A stretch of DNA of 64,000 bases from Streptomyces sp. NBC_00513 (GCF_041431415.1 NZ_CP107847.1:54407-118406), one strand, 5' to 3'; numbered from the stretch's first letter, positions 9,257 through 19,190 are shown. Numbers and translations are program-made. Notes: generated by a model not told the origin, from the sequence alone.

Positions 9257-10272
9257 CGGATCACCCCCCGCGTCGGCGGGCATCACCCACTGGAGCTCGG
9301 CGACGTCACCGGCACGACCGGATCACCCCCGCGTCCGCGGGGAGCACGTGAGCGGCACGCTTTTCTGAATCGTCACAGGAACGGACCACCCCCGCGTCGG
9401 CGGGGACCAGGTCTGCACCGTCGCCGGTCAGTACCTGGAGGTCGGACCACCCCCGCGTCGGCAGGGAGCACTCCTCGGTCTTCTCCGCCACACCCAAGAT
9501 GGCCGGAGCACCCGCCACACCGGACCACCCCCGCGTCGGCGGGGAGCGCGGCACCACAACTCACATCGAGACGCCGTTCTCCGGATCACCCCCGCGTCGG
9601 CGGGGAGCACACGCCGCCCGACGCAGGTCGGTGGCCGGGATGCGGATCACCCCCGCGTCGGCGGGGAGCACTCCGTCCCGTCCAGCTCCGCCAGAAACCC
9701 GGCCGGATCACCCCCGCGTCGGCGGGGAAGACGCACCGGCCCCCAGGAACGAGGGGATGACCAACGGACCACCCCCGCGGCGGCGGGGAAAACCGGCGCC
9801 CGGCTCCCCTCGGCTGCTCGATCGCCCCGCGTCGGCGGGGAGCACAACGGCGCGTCGTCCGGGCCGGTGTCCCCGCGCGGATCACCCCCGCGTCGGCGGG
9901 GAGCACCGAAGGGTGGAGCCACTGCGACGGATGTCGTTCGGACCACCCCCGCGTCGGCGGGGAGCACGACAACATGTTCCTGCTGGGGGTCGATCCACTC
10001 GGACCACCCCCGCGTCGGCGGGGAGCACACCGGATTCAATGCGGTCGTGGCCCTGAATACCGGACCACCCCCGCGTCGGCGGGGAGCACACGGTCACCGG
10101 GTCATGGCTCGTCGGCTGTGTCGGATCACCCCCGCGTCGGCGGGGAGCACCCAGCCCTCCGGCCGCGACACCGGCACCGCGGCGGATCACCCCCGCGTCG
10201 GCGGGGAGCACACCAGCGCGCGGGCGGTCACCGGCGCCGCGTACGGATCACCCCCGCGTCGGCGGGGAGCAC
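9257..10272 (-). CRISPR. CRISPR array 2, type I-E, 17 repeats, degenerate left half
   Basis: Same repeat type as array 1 but with many changed copies: 9257 has an extra C and a CATCAC end; 9319, 9382, 9443, 9521, 9704 and 9765 carry base changes; 9819 is truncated. One spacer (9472-9520) is 49 nt. The seven repeats from 9878 to 10244 are clean with 32-nt spacers, some reading GGATCACC instead of GGACCACC. Leader at the right end; transcription leftwards. An ageing array that still has an intact leader-proximal half. Confidence 0.95.
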
Positions 10273-10345
10273 TCTTCGTGACCTGCACTCCCTCAGGGCC
10301 TTTGCAATTCATTTACCATCGCTCGGTCACTGATGGCCGGAGTTT
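10273..10345 (-). promoter_or_regulatory. Leader of CRISPR array 2
   Basis: Starts TCTTCGTGACCTGCACTCCC and contains CAGGGCCTTTGCAATTCA and ATTTACCAT, closely matching leaders 1 and 3 and, in reverse complement, the DNA before array 4. It ends around ATGGCCGGAGTTTACG. The expected role is array transcription and spacer acquisition. About 285 bp between it and the next gene (10346-10630) hold nothing recognised. Confidence 0.7.
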
Positions 10346-10630
10346 ACGGGGCGTCGAGTTGGCGTGGGGCCGTTTACTGGTCGCCCGGCACACGATCGCG
10401 GAGCGCCCCGGCCGCCGCCCTCATCGTCGAACACTCGCAGCCCTCGGTGCTCGACGCATCTCATCGCCGAAGCGGCCTCCCTGCAAACCCAACTTGCACC
10501 CCCAGTGCCCTCGTTGGTGGACCAGGCAGCCACCGGAGCGGCAGCCCAGCTCGTGCCGCGTGTCCGCTCGGCGAAGGCTTCGGAAACAAACCAGGTCACA
10601 CCCTGAGGAAAACCGCGCAGGATTGTCCTC

Positions 10631-11874
10631 GTGGCAAACGAGAGCAATCTGACCATCACGCTGATCACCATGGATCGCGCAGCGTCCTGCACGATCTTCG
10701 CCCGCTCTGACGGGATGGAGGCGCGGTTTCCGCTAGACACCTCCATGTTCGAAGACACGAGCGTCGTGGCCAGGCTGGACTTCACCCCGGCATACGGAAC
10801 GCTCCTCGCCACCACGCTGACAGGAGACCAGGTCCTTTTCGAGTTGCCGCTGGAAGGAGCTGGGGACCATCTCCGAGAGCGACTCGTCGTGTACCTCGAC
10901 CAGAATCAGTGGAGCCTACTGAGCAATGCCGACCGAGGTACTGAAAAGAGCAGCGAGGCGGATCGGACCGCCGCCCGGAAGCTCAAAGAATGGGTGGACC
11001 AACAGCGCATCGTCCTCCCCGCTTCTGCCGGCCACTACTACGAGACAAGCAAGCGTTTCAGTACGGAGAAGCGATACGCCCTGGGGCTAACGATCTTGCA
11101 GTACAGCCGTGGCTGGCAGATGCGCGATCCATTGCAGGTCCGACGGAACGAGCTTCCGATGCCTTCTACCACCGCATGAAGCGCGCCGGCAGCTTGCGCT
11201 CCGCCCCGGTCATCACCCTCGACCCGAATGCCCTATTCTCTCCCATCCGGAGGACTGTTCCTGCTCGACCGCCAACGTTCCAGAGTGGCCTCAGTTTCCA
11301 ATACGAGGCGCTGCTCGCTGCCTGCGTGTCCATCGACTCGATGCTCGATACCCAGCAGGTGGAGCCAGGGCCGGACACCGGATGGACGGCGCCGAGCCAG
11401 CGGTTCAGTGACTGGCTGGACGGGCTGGATCAGGATTCTCAGCAGAAGCGCAGGGCCATCGATATCCACCTTCTGAACGATCTACAAAAGGAGCTGGCCG
11501 AGGAGGCTGCTGCGGCAGATGTTCCGGAGGAGCTGTTCCGAGAATGGGGCTTCAAGGGGCTGGTCCGAGCAGTCGGCGGGGCTCCGGCTATCGGGCTCTT
11601 CCGGGAAGTACTGCACAACCGGCACCTTAACAAGGGCACGACGTGGCGCCCGAACGATCTGACGGACATGGTCTATCTGTCCTGTGCCGCCGGGTACGCG
11701 GACTTCGTCGTCTGCGAGAAGCACATGCGCGATCCGCTCCAGCACGGGCTGAAGCGGACAGGACTCCCGACGCGGATCTACCGCCGCCTCGCGGATGCCG
11801 TAGAGGCCATCGAAGCTGTGCTGGAGACACCGTCAGTACCGGCCCAGCCCGTCCCGTCTCGTAGCTCTGGATGA
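10631..11874 (+). pseudogene. PIN-like nuclease-type protein, frameshifted
   Basis: GTG 10631. Frame one encodes YLDQNQWSLLSNADRG (the first PIN-like acidic strand), HYYETSKRFSTEKRYALGLT and QMRDPLQVRRNEL, then loses sense. The continuation in another frame starts near 11158 (SDAFYHRMKRAGSLRSAPVI). It ends with NDLTDMVYLSCAAGYADFVV, the usual second acidic centre of PIN-like folds. One base appears missing around 11157-11160; repaired, the protein would be about 413 aa. A defence or toxin role is possible. It is either decayed or a sequencing indel. Confidence 0.6.
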
Positions 11875-11972
11875 CGCCCCGTCCCGGCCATCCGCTCATG
11901 CACGGACCAGATGCGACCGAGCGCCCACCGGGCCGAGACCGGGTGGGTCGCTTACCGGCAGGCCTGCGAGCT

Positions 11973-11998
11973 GCATGCCAGGTCGGACTCGAACCGAC
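11973..11998 (-). other. tRNA T-arm-like fragment, possible old attachment site
   Basis: On the minus strand the bases form a T-arm: stem GTCGG/CCGAC with the loop TTCGAGT, followed by CTGGCATGCAG resembling an acceptor strand. No matching 5' half of a tRNA lies nearby, so this is at best the 3' end of one. Such ends are integrase attachment sites. It lies between a broken gene and a gene junction, which fits a recombination scar. Confidence 0.4.
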
Positions 11999-12000
11999 AA

Positions 12001-12618
12001 CTACTGTAGGCAGTCGCTGGCCGTTCCGGCTGTGGGGTAGGACATCTGGAAGGCGAGGCGTTCATCGGCCTGGTCACCGATGCGAGCGAGCACGCTGTCC
12101 AGGTCGAGAAACTCCTCCCAGACCGACCTTCCGCTCGCCTCCGCGAGTCTGGCGATGACGAGATCTTCGAGTTCGGGGACCCGCTTGTTCTTCCAGATCT
12201 TGTCGGCCAGGCTGACCAGGAGATCTTCCATCCCGGCCTCATCGGCGGTCCAGGCGGCGTGTGTTCCGGCGAAGCGAGCCATGACGGAATCGATGCCTCG
12301 GGTTATAAGCAGCTCACGGCCTGCTTCTTCGTGCTGTGCGCCGGGAGCGGACAACTCGGCGGGGTGCAGCACCTTGCCGATGTCGTGGGTGGCGGCTCCG
12401 AAGAGAACGGCCTGCGGGTTGATGCCCAGATCTAGGTCACGTGCAGCGATCCATTCGAGGAGTTGCCCTGCAACGTCGTGAACTGCTCGCAAATGCGCGA
12501 CCAGGCGTGGTGGAGCGTCAAGGTCGTGAAGCAGTTCGGCTGCTTCGATTGGCAGTGGACGCAGCGGGGGCTGGCCGGTGTCCTGGAGAGCGATCGACAG
12601 TATTCGCGAGGTCGTCAC
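12001..12618 (-). CDS. HD-domain phosphohydrolase
   Basis: 205 aa if started at GTG 12618 (no clear ribosome site; an upstream start is possible). The HD signature is visible: HLRAVHDVAGQLLEW, then the metal pair in GAATHDIGKVLHP, and QHEEAGRELLITRGI. A later Asp lies in LVSLADKIWKNKRVPE. HD enzymes hydrolyse nucleotides or phosphoesters. The gene is minus-strand and abuts a truncated aminotransferase, suggesting a rearrangement junction at about 12620-12640. Substrate unknown. Confidence 0.75.
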   Translation of the reverse strand: MTTSRILSIALQDTGQPPLRPLPIEAAELLHDLDAPPRLVAHLRAVHDVAGQLLEWIAARDLDLGINPQAVLFGAATHDIGKVLHPAELSAPGAQHEEAGRELLITRGIDSVMARFAGTHAAWTADEAGMEDLLVSLADKIWKNKRVPELEDLVIARLAEASGRSVWEEFLDLDSVLARIGDQADERLAFQMSYPTAGTASDCLQ

Positions 12619-12638
12619 CGCGACAGGGTAGCCGTTGC

Positions 12639-13224
12639 ACCCACTACCGGATCCTGACCTTCGCGCACTACAACAAGCGGGCCAGGAACGAAATCCCGGA
12701 AGGCCATCCACTCGCCCGGTACGCGGTCACCGGGGCCGGTCTCAAGTTCCGCATCCACCCCCTGGCCGCCGCCCTCGCCCACGACCAGCTCGCCCACCTG
12801 GACGCCTACCTTCTCGGCCGCGAGGAGATCGCCGGCTACCTGACACGCGAACTCTGCCGGATACCCGGACTGGAGGTCACCCTGGTACGCGTTGACGGCC
12901 ACCTACCGGCCCGACCAACTCGGCGGTCTGCGCATCGACCGCTTCCATCAGGCCCTCGCCGCGGAGGGGGCAACCGAGTTCGACCTGCCCGGCTCCACCC
13001 GCCCCCTCAACCAGCTCCCGCTCTACCAGCACCCCCCACAGTTGTTCCCCAACTACCCGAACACCCACAACCGCTACCGGCCCGGCGACTTCCCCATCGC
13101 CGAGAAGGCGCACACGCACACGATCAAGCTGCCGGTCTGGCACCGTGAACGGGATCTGGAACTGGCCGAGCAGTACGTCAGCGCGGCCAGGAAGGTCAGC
13201 GAACACCACAAGGAGCTGCTGTGA
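12639..13224 (+). pseudogene. DegT/DnrJ/EryC1/StrS aminotransferase remnant
   Basis: Only the C-terminal half remains. The part from 12639 reads LTFAHYNKRARNE and KFRIHPLAAALAHDQLAHLD, typical after the PLP-binding lysine of sugar aminotransferases. Near 12890 the sense moves to another frame (YRPDQLGGLRIDRFHQALA, then STRPLNQLPLYQHP and KLPVWHRERDLE), ending at 13224. The N-terminal half, with the active-site lysine, is absent, so no enzyme is expected. The last codon overlaps the Nudix start (GTGA), so this was once part of an operon with it. Confidence 0.65.
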
Positions 13225-13658
13225 CCGTGACCTCCGATCTCGCCCTGTCTCTGGCCAAGGAGGCCGAAGCCGAGGGCATCACCAGCCTCGTGGCCGCCGC
13301 CGTGGTCACCGACACCGGCCGCGTCCTTTTGCTCCGGCGCAAGGCGGACGACTACATGGGCGGCCTGTGGGAAATCCCCTCGGGGAAGGTCGACCCGGGC
13401 GAGACCATCCTGGACGCAGCCAGCCGCGAGACACGAGAGGAGACCGGCCTGACCGTCTCCTCAGTGGACCGCTACCTCGGCCACTTCGACTACGAGAACA
13501 GCCGCGGCACCACCACCCGCCAGTTCAACTTCGCCGTCACCGTCACCGAAACCGGCCCGGTCCTCCTCACCGAACACGACCTGCACCGATGGGCCGCCCT
13601 CACCGGCGACCTGCCGGGCGTCACCGACGCCGTACGGAAGATCCTGACCAGCGCATAG
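13221..13658 (+). CDS. Nudix hydrolase
   Basis: 145 aa, GTG start overlapping the preceding stop. The complete Nudix box runs from GKVDPGETILD to SRETREETGL, matching GX5EX7REUXEEXGU with all metal-binding Glu present. VAAAVVTDTGRVLLLRRKAD and GLWEIPSG are typical flanks. Such enzymes cleave nucleoside diphosphates linked to another group; the exact substrate cannot be read. A strong hairpin follows 10 bp after the stop. Confidence 0.85.
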   Translation: MTVTSDLALSLAKEAEAEGITSLVAAAVVTDTGRVLLLRRKADDYMGGLWEIPSGKVDPGETILDAASRETREETGLTVSSVDRYLGHFDYENSRGTTTRQFNFAVTVTETGPVLLTEHDLHRWAALTGDLPGVTDAVRKILTSA

Positions 13659-13668
13659 GCCCAGAACA

Positions 13669-13705
13669 GCCGACCGGAGCCGCGTGGTGCGCGGCTCCGG
13701 TCGGC
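13669..13705 (+). terminator. Perfect 15-bp stem-loop after the Nudix gene
   Basis: GCCGACCGGAGCCGC at 13669-13683 pairs perfectly with 13691-13705, leaving a 7-base loop. No T-run follows, which is usual for Streptomyces terminators. It would stop transcripts from the Nudix gene; array 3 transcripts arriving from the right would meet it too. Confidence 0.7.
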
Positions 13706-13933
13706 CCGCCGGCCTGGAGGGTACTCCTCTGAGGCGTTCGAGGTTTCGCGGCTGTCTGGACGTCACCGTCCGTGCCTCGCTGTCAGGAGGCGTCTGACCA
13801 AGGCCCGGGCACGCCGGTGAAACCTCACCTTCACCATGTCACGCACGCGAAGAGGTTTGTCGGCCGATGATCCGTTCTTCGTGCACGTCGGAGGGGAGCA
13901 CTTCACGACCTACACCAGTCGCCGCCAGACCGA

Positions 13934-16038
13934 CGAATCACCCCCGCGTCGGCGGGGAGAACTGGGGCCAGGCCAGGGCAGGGCCGAGCCGATCGCCGAC
14001 GGACCACCCCCGCGTCGGCGGGGAGAACGACGACCTCCGCCGTACGAACGAGCAGCACGACGGACCACCCCCGCGTCGGCGGGGAGAACAAGCGGTTCGA
14101 CACCGACCTGCCCTGGCCCGTCGGACCACCCCCGCGTCGGGGAGAACACCGTGGAAACCGCGACACCGCCGCCGTCGTCCGGACCACCCCCGCGTCGGCG
14201 GGGAGAACGCGCTGATCACGGCGGCCCTCAGCGTCGACCACGGACCACCCCCGCGTCGGCGGGGAGAACGTGCCCCGGGCCGCGGTCGTCGACGTCGGCG
14301 GCGGACCACCCCCGCGTCGGCGGGGAGAACGTGTCGGTCGCGGACGGGAAACGAAGGCTCAGCGGACCACCCCCGCGTCGGCGGGGAGAACGATGACGTG
14401 GCAGTCGAGTTGGACGGACAGGTTCGGACCACCCCCGCGTCGGCGGGGAGAACCCGGACACCAGGGCGTGCACCTGGACGACCTCCGGACCACCCCCGCG
14501 TCGGCGGGGAGAACTTGCGGCCCTGGGTGTCACGCGCCCGACGGAGCGGACCACCCCCGCGTCGGCGGGGAGAACGAGAACTCGGGCAACGTCATCTCCG
14601 ACGAGGTCGGACCACCCCCGCGTCGGCGGGGAGAACTGGATGTGGATGACGTCCTCGACGGCGAAGTTCGGACCACCCCCGCGTCGGCGGGGAGAACCAC
14701 GCCGATGAACGTCACCGAGGGCGGCCTCGCGGACCACCCCCGCGTCGGCGGGGAGAACGCCCACGCAACCCCGCCCGGCCAACCGGTCAACGGACCACCC
14801 CCGCGTCGGCGGGGAGAACGGGGAAACACACCAATCCCGACGCCACCAAACGGACCACCCCCGCGTAGGCGGGGAGAACGTCAGGAGTCCGACGCCCTCG
14901 ACTAGTTGCAACGGACCACCCCCGCGTCGGCGGGGAGAACGTGTGCGCACCATCACCAGGGGCGACCTGGTACGGACCACCCCCGCGTCGGCGGGGAGAA
15001 CTCCGACCCGGCTCTCAGGGCCCCAAGCTGGTGGAGGACCACCCCCGCGTCGGCGGGGAGAACGCCACCATCCAGATGACGGACTCGCACCTGGACGGAC
15101 CACCCCCGCGTCGGCGGGGAGAACTTCTTCTCCGTGGCTTCGGCCGGTGCGAACCGCGGACCACCCCCGCGTCGGCGGGGAGAACGTCAGCAGGAACGTG
15201 GAGCGCGTCCCCATTTTCGGACCACCCCCGCGTCGGCGGGGAGAACCCACCGCGACTCGACGCCGACGAGCAGGCCGTCGGACCACCCCCGCGTCGGCGG
15301 GGAGAACTTCCACCTGATCCGATTTCCGGGCCGTCTCTGCGGACCACCCCCGCGTCGGCGGGGAGAACTCGGCCCGGGTCACGGTCTGCTCGCACAGCTG
15401 CGGACCACCCCCGCGTCGGCGGGGAGAACAAATACTCCGGCCGGAACCCCGCGAGTCCCTACGGACCACCCCCGCGTCGGCGGGGAGAACGTGCCCCGGT
15501 GCAGCCCCGCGCCCTCAGCGGACGGACCACCCCCGCGTCGGCGGGGAGAACGCCGCCTCAGGATTGAAGCCGAGACCCGCGTACGGACCACCCCCGCGTC
15601 GGCGGGGAGAACTGGCCGGCCCACGATGACCAACCTCGGGGAGACGGACCACCCCCGCGTCGGCGGGGAGAACCCGCCCACCAACGAGGACCGCATCCCG
15701 ACCGGCGGACCACCCCCGCGTCGGCGGGGAGAACGGACCTAGGGAGGCGCCATGGACCGCGACAGCCGGACCACCCCCGCGTCGGCGGGGAGAACGGCAA
15801 CAGATCCACCTCCGACCCGGCGCAGATCGGACCACCCCCGCGTCGGCGGGGAGAACTCCGACGAGCTTCGTGCAGACGGCCTCGAATACGGACCACCCCC
15901 GCGTCGGCGGGGAGAACGGAACACGATCCGGTGCCGGCTGCCGGAGAGCGGACCACCCCCGCGTCGGCGGGGAGAACGCGCCCACCTTCGCCGCGAGCTT
16001 CCACGACTTCGGACCACCCCCGCGTCGGCGGGGAGAAC
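13934..16038 (-). CRISPR. CRISPR array 3, type I-E, 35 repeats, variant repeat
   Basis: Repeat like arrays 1, 2 and 4 except that position 3 is T (GTTCTCC rather than GTGCTCC on the minus strand), so every unit ends GGGGAGAAC on the plus strand. Mostly 61-bp period. The copy at 14122 lost 3 bases and the one at 14851 has GTAGGC for GTCGGC. The leftmost unit (13934) is altered, and a further relic (CACGTCGGAGGGGAGCAC, 13883-13900) lies beyond it. The first spacer pair is irregular (37 nt). Leader at the right, next to cas3; leftward transcription. Confidence 0.97.
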
Positions 16039-16208
16039 CCTTCGCCACCTGCCACTTCTCAGGGCCTTTGCAGTTTCTTTAACATTGTTCGGGCGGCCAG
16101 AGTCGTGGTCATGGCCGAAGTGTACGGCGCTGGCGCCGAGTTGACGTTGCGGTGGTTGTCGGTCGTCTGTGGTTGAGTGCTGGTTTCTCTCCGGGTGGAG
16201 GAGCGGCG
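16039..16208. promoter_or_regulatory. Array 3 leader and divergent cas3 promoter region
   Basis: The leftward-facing leader shares the core (CAGGGCCTTTGCAGTTTC, TTTAACATTG, ATGGCCGAAGTGTACGG) with arrays 1 and 2. The cas3 gene starts 170 bp away in the other direction, so array 3 and cas3 share one control region. A ribosome site GGAGGAG lies at 16198-16204 before TTG 16209. No operator sequence can be named with confidence. Confidence 0.65.
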
Positions 16209-19079
16209 TTGGACGTCCAGGGTTTTGAGCCGGATGAGAGTCTGTGGGCGAAGGCCCGTGGGCTCGACGGTGTTCGGTATCCGCTGGTGCGGCATCTGTT
16301 GGATGCGGCGGCGATGGCGATGTTTCTGTGGGATGCGTACCTGGCTGAAGGCCAGCGAGCTGTCATCTCGTCTGGTTTCGGGTGCGTGGATCGGCCGGAG
16401 GAGGCGCGTGCGCTGGTCGGCCTTTGTGCCGGTTTGCATGATGTGGGCAAGATCTCCGGTTTTCAGTTCTGTAATCGCTCCGGCGCGGAGGCTTTGAGCG
16501 CAAGTCTGCTGGGCGATGTGGGGCTGATGGCGGATGCGCGTGTCCGTCATGACGTGGCTGGGATGCGGGCTGTGGCCGCGGTGCTTGGGGCCTTGGGCTT
16601 CGATGAGGGGGCCGATCTCGACGAGGGTGGGCCCATCGCGCGGATCGCCGAGGTGGTTGGTGGGCATCATGGGCGTTTTCATCGATATGAGGCGTTGTTC
16701 AGTGGTCCCGCGTATCAGTCTCTTCTGGGGGGTGCGGGGTGGGCGGACCAGCGGTCTGCTCACGCTCGTGTGGTTCATTCGGTACTGGGGAAACCGGCGA
16801 TGCCGAGCGAATTTGGGGCACCGGCGGCCGTTTTGGTGACCGGGGTGGTGGTTTTGGCTGACTGGCTGGTGAGTCAGGAGAGCTACGTTCGGGAGCGGTG
16901 CGGTTTACCGCGATCCAGCTTGGCGGAGCATTTCGCGCGCTCTTGCGCGGATGCTGTGCGGCTGGTGAGGGAGGCGGGATTGCTGCCTGTCGAGTTGACT
17001 CGTAAGCCGTTCGCGGAGGCGTATGGCATCAATGGGGTGCCGAATGAGTTGCAGCGTTCGTTGGCCTGTGACTTGCCTGTCGCTCTCAAGCAGTTTTCGC
17101 GGAAGGTGGGGAGGGCTGGGATTCTCGTAGTCACGGCCGCTCCGGGGGACGGCAAGAGCGAGGCCGCGCTCGAAGCCGAGCGGGTGTTCTCCTCGCAGTT
17201 CGGTACACGGGGGTTCTCGTTCCTGCTGCCGACGATGGCGACGAGTGATCAGATGCACGGGCGAGTCGCGGATGCTCTCGTCCGGCAGGAGGCGGCAGGC
17301 TCGGGCTTGGTGTTGGCGCACAGCATGGCTTGGCTGAGCGGTGGGTACGCCGATGAGGGTCTCGCCGAGGGCGACCAGGTGCTCGTGTGTGATGGTGATG
17401 AGGAACTGGACGACGAGCGGGCTCGGCGGTCGGCGGCATTGCGGCCGGCACGGTGGTTGCGGGGTGCGAAGCGTGCGTTGCTGGCGCAGTACGCGGTGGG
17501 GACGATTGATCAGGCGCTGATGGCTGTGTTGCCGGTGCGGCACAACATGCTGCGCCTGTTGGGATTGTCGGGGAAGACGTTCGTCGTGGACGAGGCTCAC
17601 GCCTATGACCCGTACATGCAGGTGTTGTTGGGGCGTTTGTTGAATTGGTTGGGCGCTTATGGGGTGCCTGTGGTCCTGTTGTCGGCGACTTTGCCCCAGT
17701 CGGTCAGTGATCAGTTGATCAAGCAGTATCTGCAGGGTGCCGGCCATTCGTCGAAGAGTTTGCGGGCACGGTCGTTTCCGGTGCCGTATCCGGGCTGGCT
17801 CTATGTCGATGGGGCCGATGGTCAGTGCGTGCAGATCAGCGAGGCGGATCGGGAGGGGCAGGCGCGGCAGCGCCGTATGACTTTGACGGTCCAGGTGGAA
17901 GCCGTCGACGGGGGTCGGCCGGAGGGTCCGTCTGGTCGTCTGGCTGCCGTGGGTCGGATTCTGGGTCCCTTGTTGGAGGAGGGAGCGGGGTGTGCGCTGG
18001 TGGTGTGCAATACCGTCGGCGAGGCGCAGGACACGTACACCTATTTGTGTGAGCGGTGGGCTGGTGAGCTGGAGGCGGGGACGGTCGAGCTCTTGCACGC
18101 GCGTTTCCCGGCGGAGGTTCGTGAGGCGCGGACTCGGCGGGTCACCGAGGGGATGGGGCGGCGGGGGCCGCGCCCGCTGCGACGGGTGATTGTGGCCACG
18201 CAGGTGGTCGAACAGTCTCTCGATCTCGATGCGGATGTGGTGATCAGCGACCTTGCCCCGATGGCGTTGTTGCTGCAGCGCGCCGGGCGCTGTTGGCGGC
18301 ATGAGACCTGGTGGGCCGAGCGTGGGCGGCCGGATGGTGGCGGGCGTCCGGTGTGGGCGTCGCTGAGCGGGCCGCGGCTGGTGGTGCTCGACCCGGTGAT
18401 CGGGGGCGGGGGAGTGCCACGGCAGTGGGGCGAGATCTACCACGAGGCGGTTCTGCGTGAGACGTCGCAAGCCTTGGTCGGGCTTGGGGCGAAGTCTGTG
18501 TCTGTGCCGGACGACGTGCAGGAGTTGGTGGAGCGGGTGCACGGCACTGGTTCCGGACGGTACGACTTTGATGATCCGCAGGCCTCGGCGGCGTGGACGG
18601 CGTACGCGGGTAAGGAGGCCGCGCAGCGTGGGGCCGGGGACATGGTGGTGATTCCTCGGGCGCGCTCGGTTGTCGGGCTTGACGAGTTGCACCGTACGCC
18701 GGGGACGGAGGATGAATGGCAGACGGCGACGCGGCTGGGAGCCGATTCGGTGCGGTTGTTGTGCGTCTACGTCCACGGTGACGGTCGGGAGTCCCTGGAT
18801 GTGGCCGGTGAGGTCCCGTTGCCATCGGCGGAGATGAACAGGTCCGTCTCGGTGGCTGACGTGCGGTTGGTGATGAGCCGCACCCTCGCGGTCAACTCGG
18901 AGTGGTTTCGCGACGCGGACGGGCCCAGTCTGGAGCCGCCGGCCGGGTGGGTCGAGCATCCGATGCTGGGCGACCTCGTGCTGCTCCGTCAGCAACTTCG
19001 TGACGGGCGGCCGGTGCCGGTCGCCGTCGGTAGTCGGCACATCTGGTTGGACGAGGGGCTTGGTCTGCGACGGACGTAG
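16209..19079 (+). CDS. cas3: CRISPR-associated helicase-nuclease Cas3 (type I-E)
   Basis: 956 aa from TTG 16209, preceded by GGAGGAG; an alternative GTG at 16152 would add 19 residues. HD nuclease residues appear in RHLLDAAAMAM and LCAGLHDVGKISG. The SF2 helicase motifs follow in order: Walker A variant AAPGDGKSEAALEAE, DEAH box VDEAHAYD, LLSATLP, VVEQSLDLDADVVISDLAP and LLQRAGRCWRH. Cas3 is recruited by target-bound Cascade and degrades the DNA. Length is normal for the family. It is separated from cse1 by a hairpin and ~400 bp, so it is probably transcribed on its own. Confidence 0.95.
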   Translation: MDVQGFEPDESLWAKARGLDGVRYPLVRHLLDAAAMAMFLWDAYLAEGQRAVISSGFGCVDRPEEARALVGLCAGLHDVGKISGFQFCNRSGAEALSASLLGDVGLMADARVRHDVAGMRAVAAVLGALGFDEGADLDEGGPIARIAEVVGGHHGRFHRYEALFSGPAYQSLLGGAGWADQRSAHARVVHSVLGKPAMPSEFGAPAAVLVTGVVVLADWLVSQESYVRERCGLPRSSLAEHFARSCADAVRLVREAGLLPVELTRKPFAEAYGINGVPNELQRSLACDLPVALKQFSRKVGRAGILVVTAAPGDGKSEAALEAERVFSSQFGTRGFSFLLPTMATSDQMHGRVADALVRQEAAGSGLVLAHSMAWLSGGYADEGLAEGDQVLVCDGDEELDDERARRSAALRPARWLRGAKRALLAQYAVGTIDQALMAVLPVRHNMLRLLGLSGKTFVVDEAHAYDPYMQVLLGRLLNWLGAYGVPVVLLSATLPQSVSDQLIKQYLQGAGHSSKSLRARSFPVPYPGWLYVDGADGQCVQISEADREGQARQRRMTLTVQVEAVDGGRPEGPSGRLAAVGRILGPLLEEGAGCALVVCNTVGEAQDTYTYLCERWAGELEAGTVELLHARFPAEVREARTRRVTEGMGRRGPRPLRRVIVATQVVEQSLDLDADVVISDLAPMALLLQRAGRCWRHETWWAERGRPDGGGRPVWASLSGPRLVVLDPVIGGGGVPRQWGEIYHEAVLRETSQALVGLGAKSVSVPDDVQELVERVHGTGSGRYDFDDPQASAAWTAYAGKEAAQRGAGDMVVIPRARSVVGLDELHRTPGTEDEWQTATRLGADSVRLLCVYVHGDGRESLDVAGEVPLPSAEMNRSVSVADVRLVMSRTLAVNSEWFRDADGPSLEPPAGWVEHPMLGDLVLLRQQLRDGRPVPVAVGSRHIWLDEGLGLRRT

Positions 19080-19095
19080 TCCGTCGCAGACCAAG
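19059..19095 (+). terminator. Perfect 16-bp hairpin overlapping the cas3 stop
   Basis: CTTGGTCTGCGACGGA at 19059-19074 pairs fully with 19080-19095; the 5-base loop contains the TAG stop codon. It is a likely terminator separating cas3 from the Cascade operon. There is no T-tract. Confidence 0.7.
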
Positions 19096-19097
19096 CA

Positions 19098-19190
19098 CGA
19101 TGTACCCCACGTCGGCGGGGAGTTCTGGTCGGGTTCCCCAGGCGCGCGCATCGGGCCTTCTACGGAACACCCCCACGTCGGCGGGGAGAC
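19098..19190. CRISPR. Two degenerate CRISPR repeats between cas3 and cse1
   Basis: Units at 19098-19125 and 19163-19190 keep the core CCACGTCGGCGGGGAG but have altered ends (AGTTC and GAGAC). They are 65 bp apart, so they look like a relic one-spacer array. A 16-bp direct repeat (GCATCGGGCCTTCTAC) occurs at 19148-19163 and again at 19282-19297. No leader-like sequence is evident. Probably inactive for acquisition. Confidence 0.6.

Noticed and set aside
6554..10333. Long repetitive reading frames with PRRRG and ASAGST units over arrays 1 and 2
   Set aside because: They are translations of CRISPR repeats; the periodic 61-bp DNA repeats with unrelated spacers explain them fully.
11973..12045. 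A complete tRNA gene
   Set aside because: Only the T-arm and part of an acceptor strand are present; no anticodon arm or matching 5' strand.
12441..12638. Plus-strand extension in front of the aminotransferase remnant
   Set aside because: It is antisense to the HD gene and has no homology to the aminotransferase N-terminus.
13836..15742. Frames with PPPRRRGER or TTPASAGRT repeats on both strands
   Set aside because: CRISPR array 3 read in other frames; no ribosome sites and no protein-like spacers.
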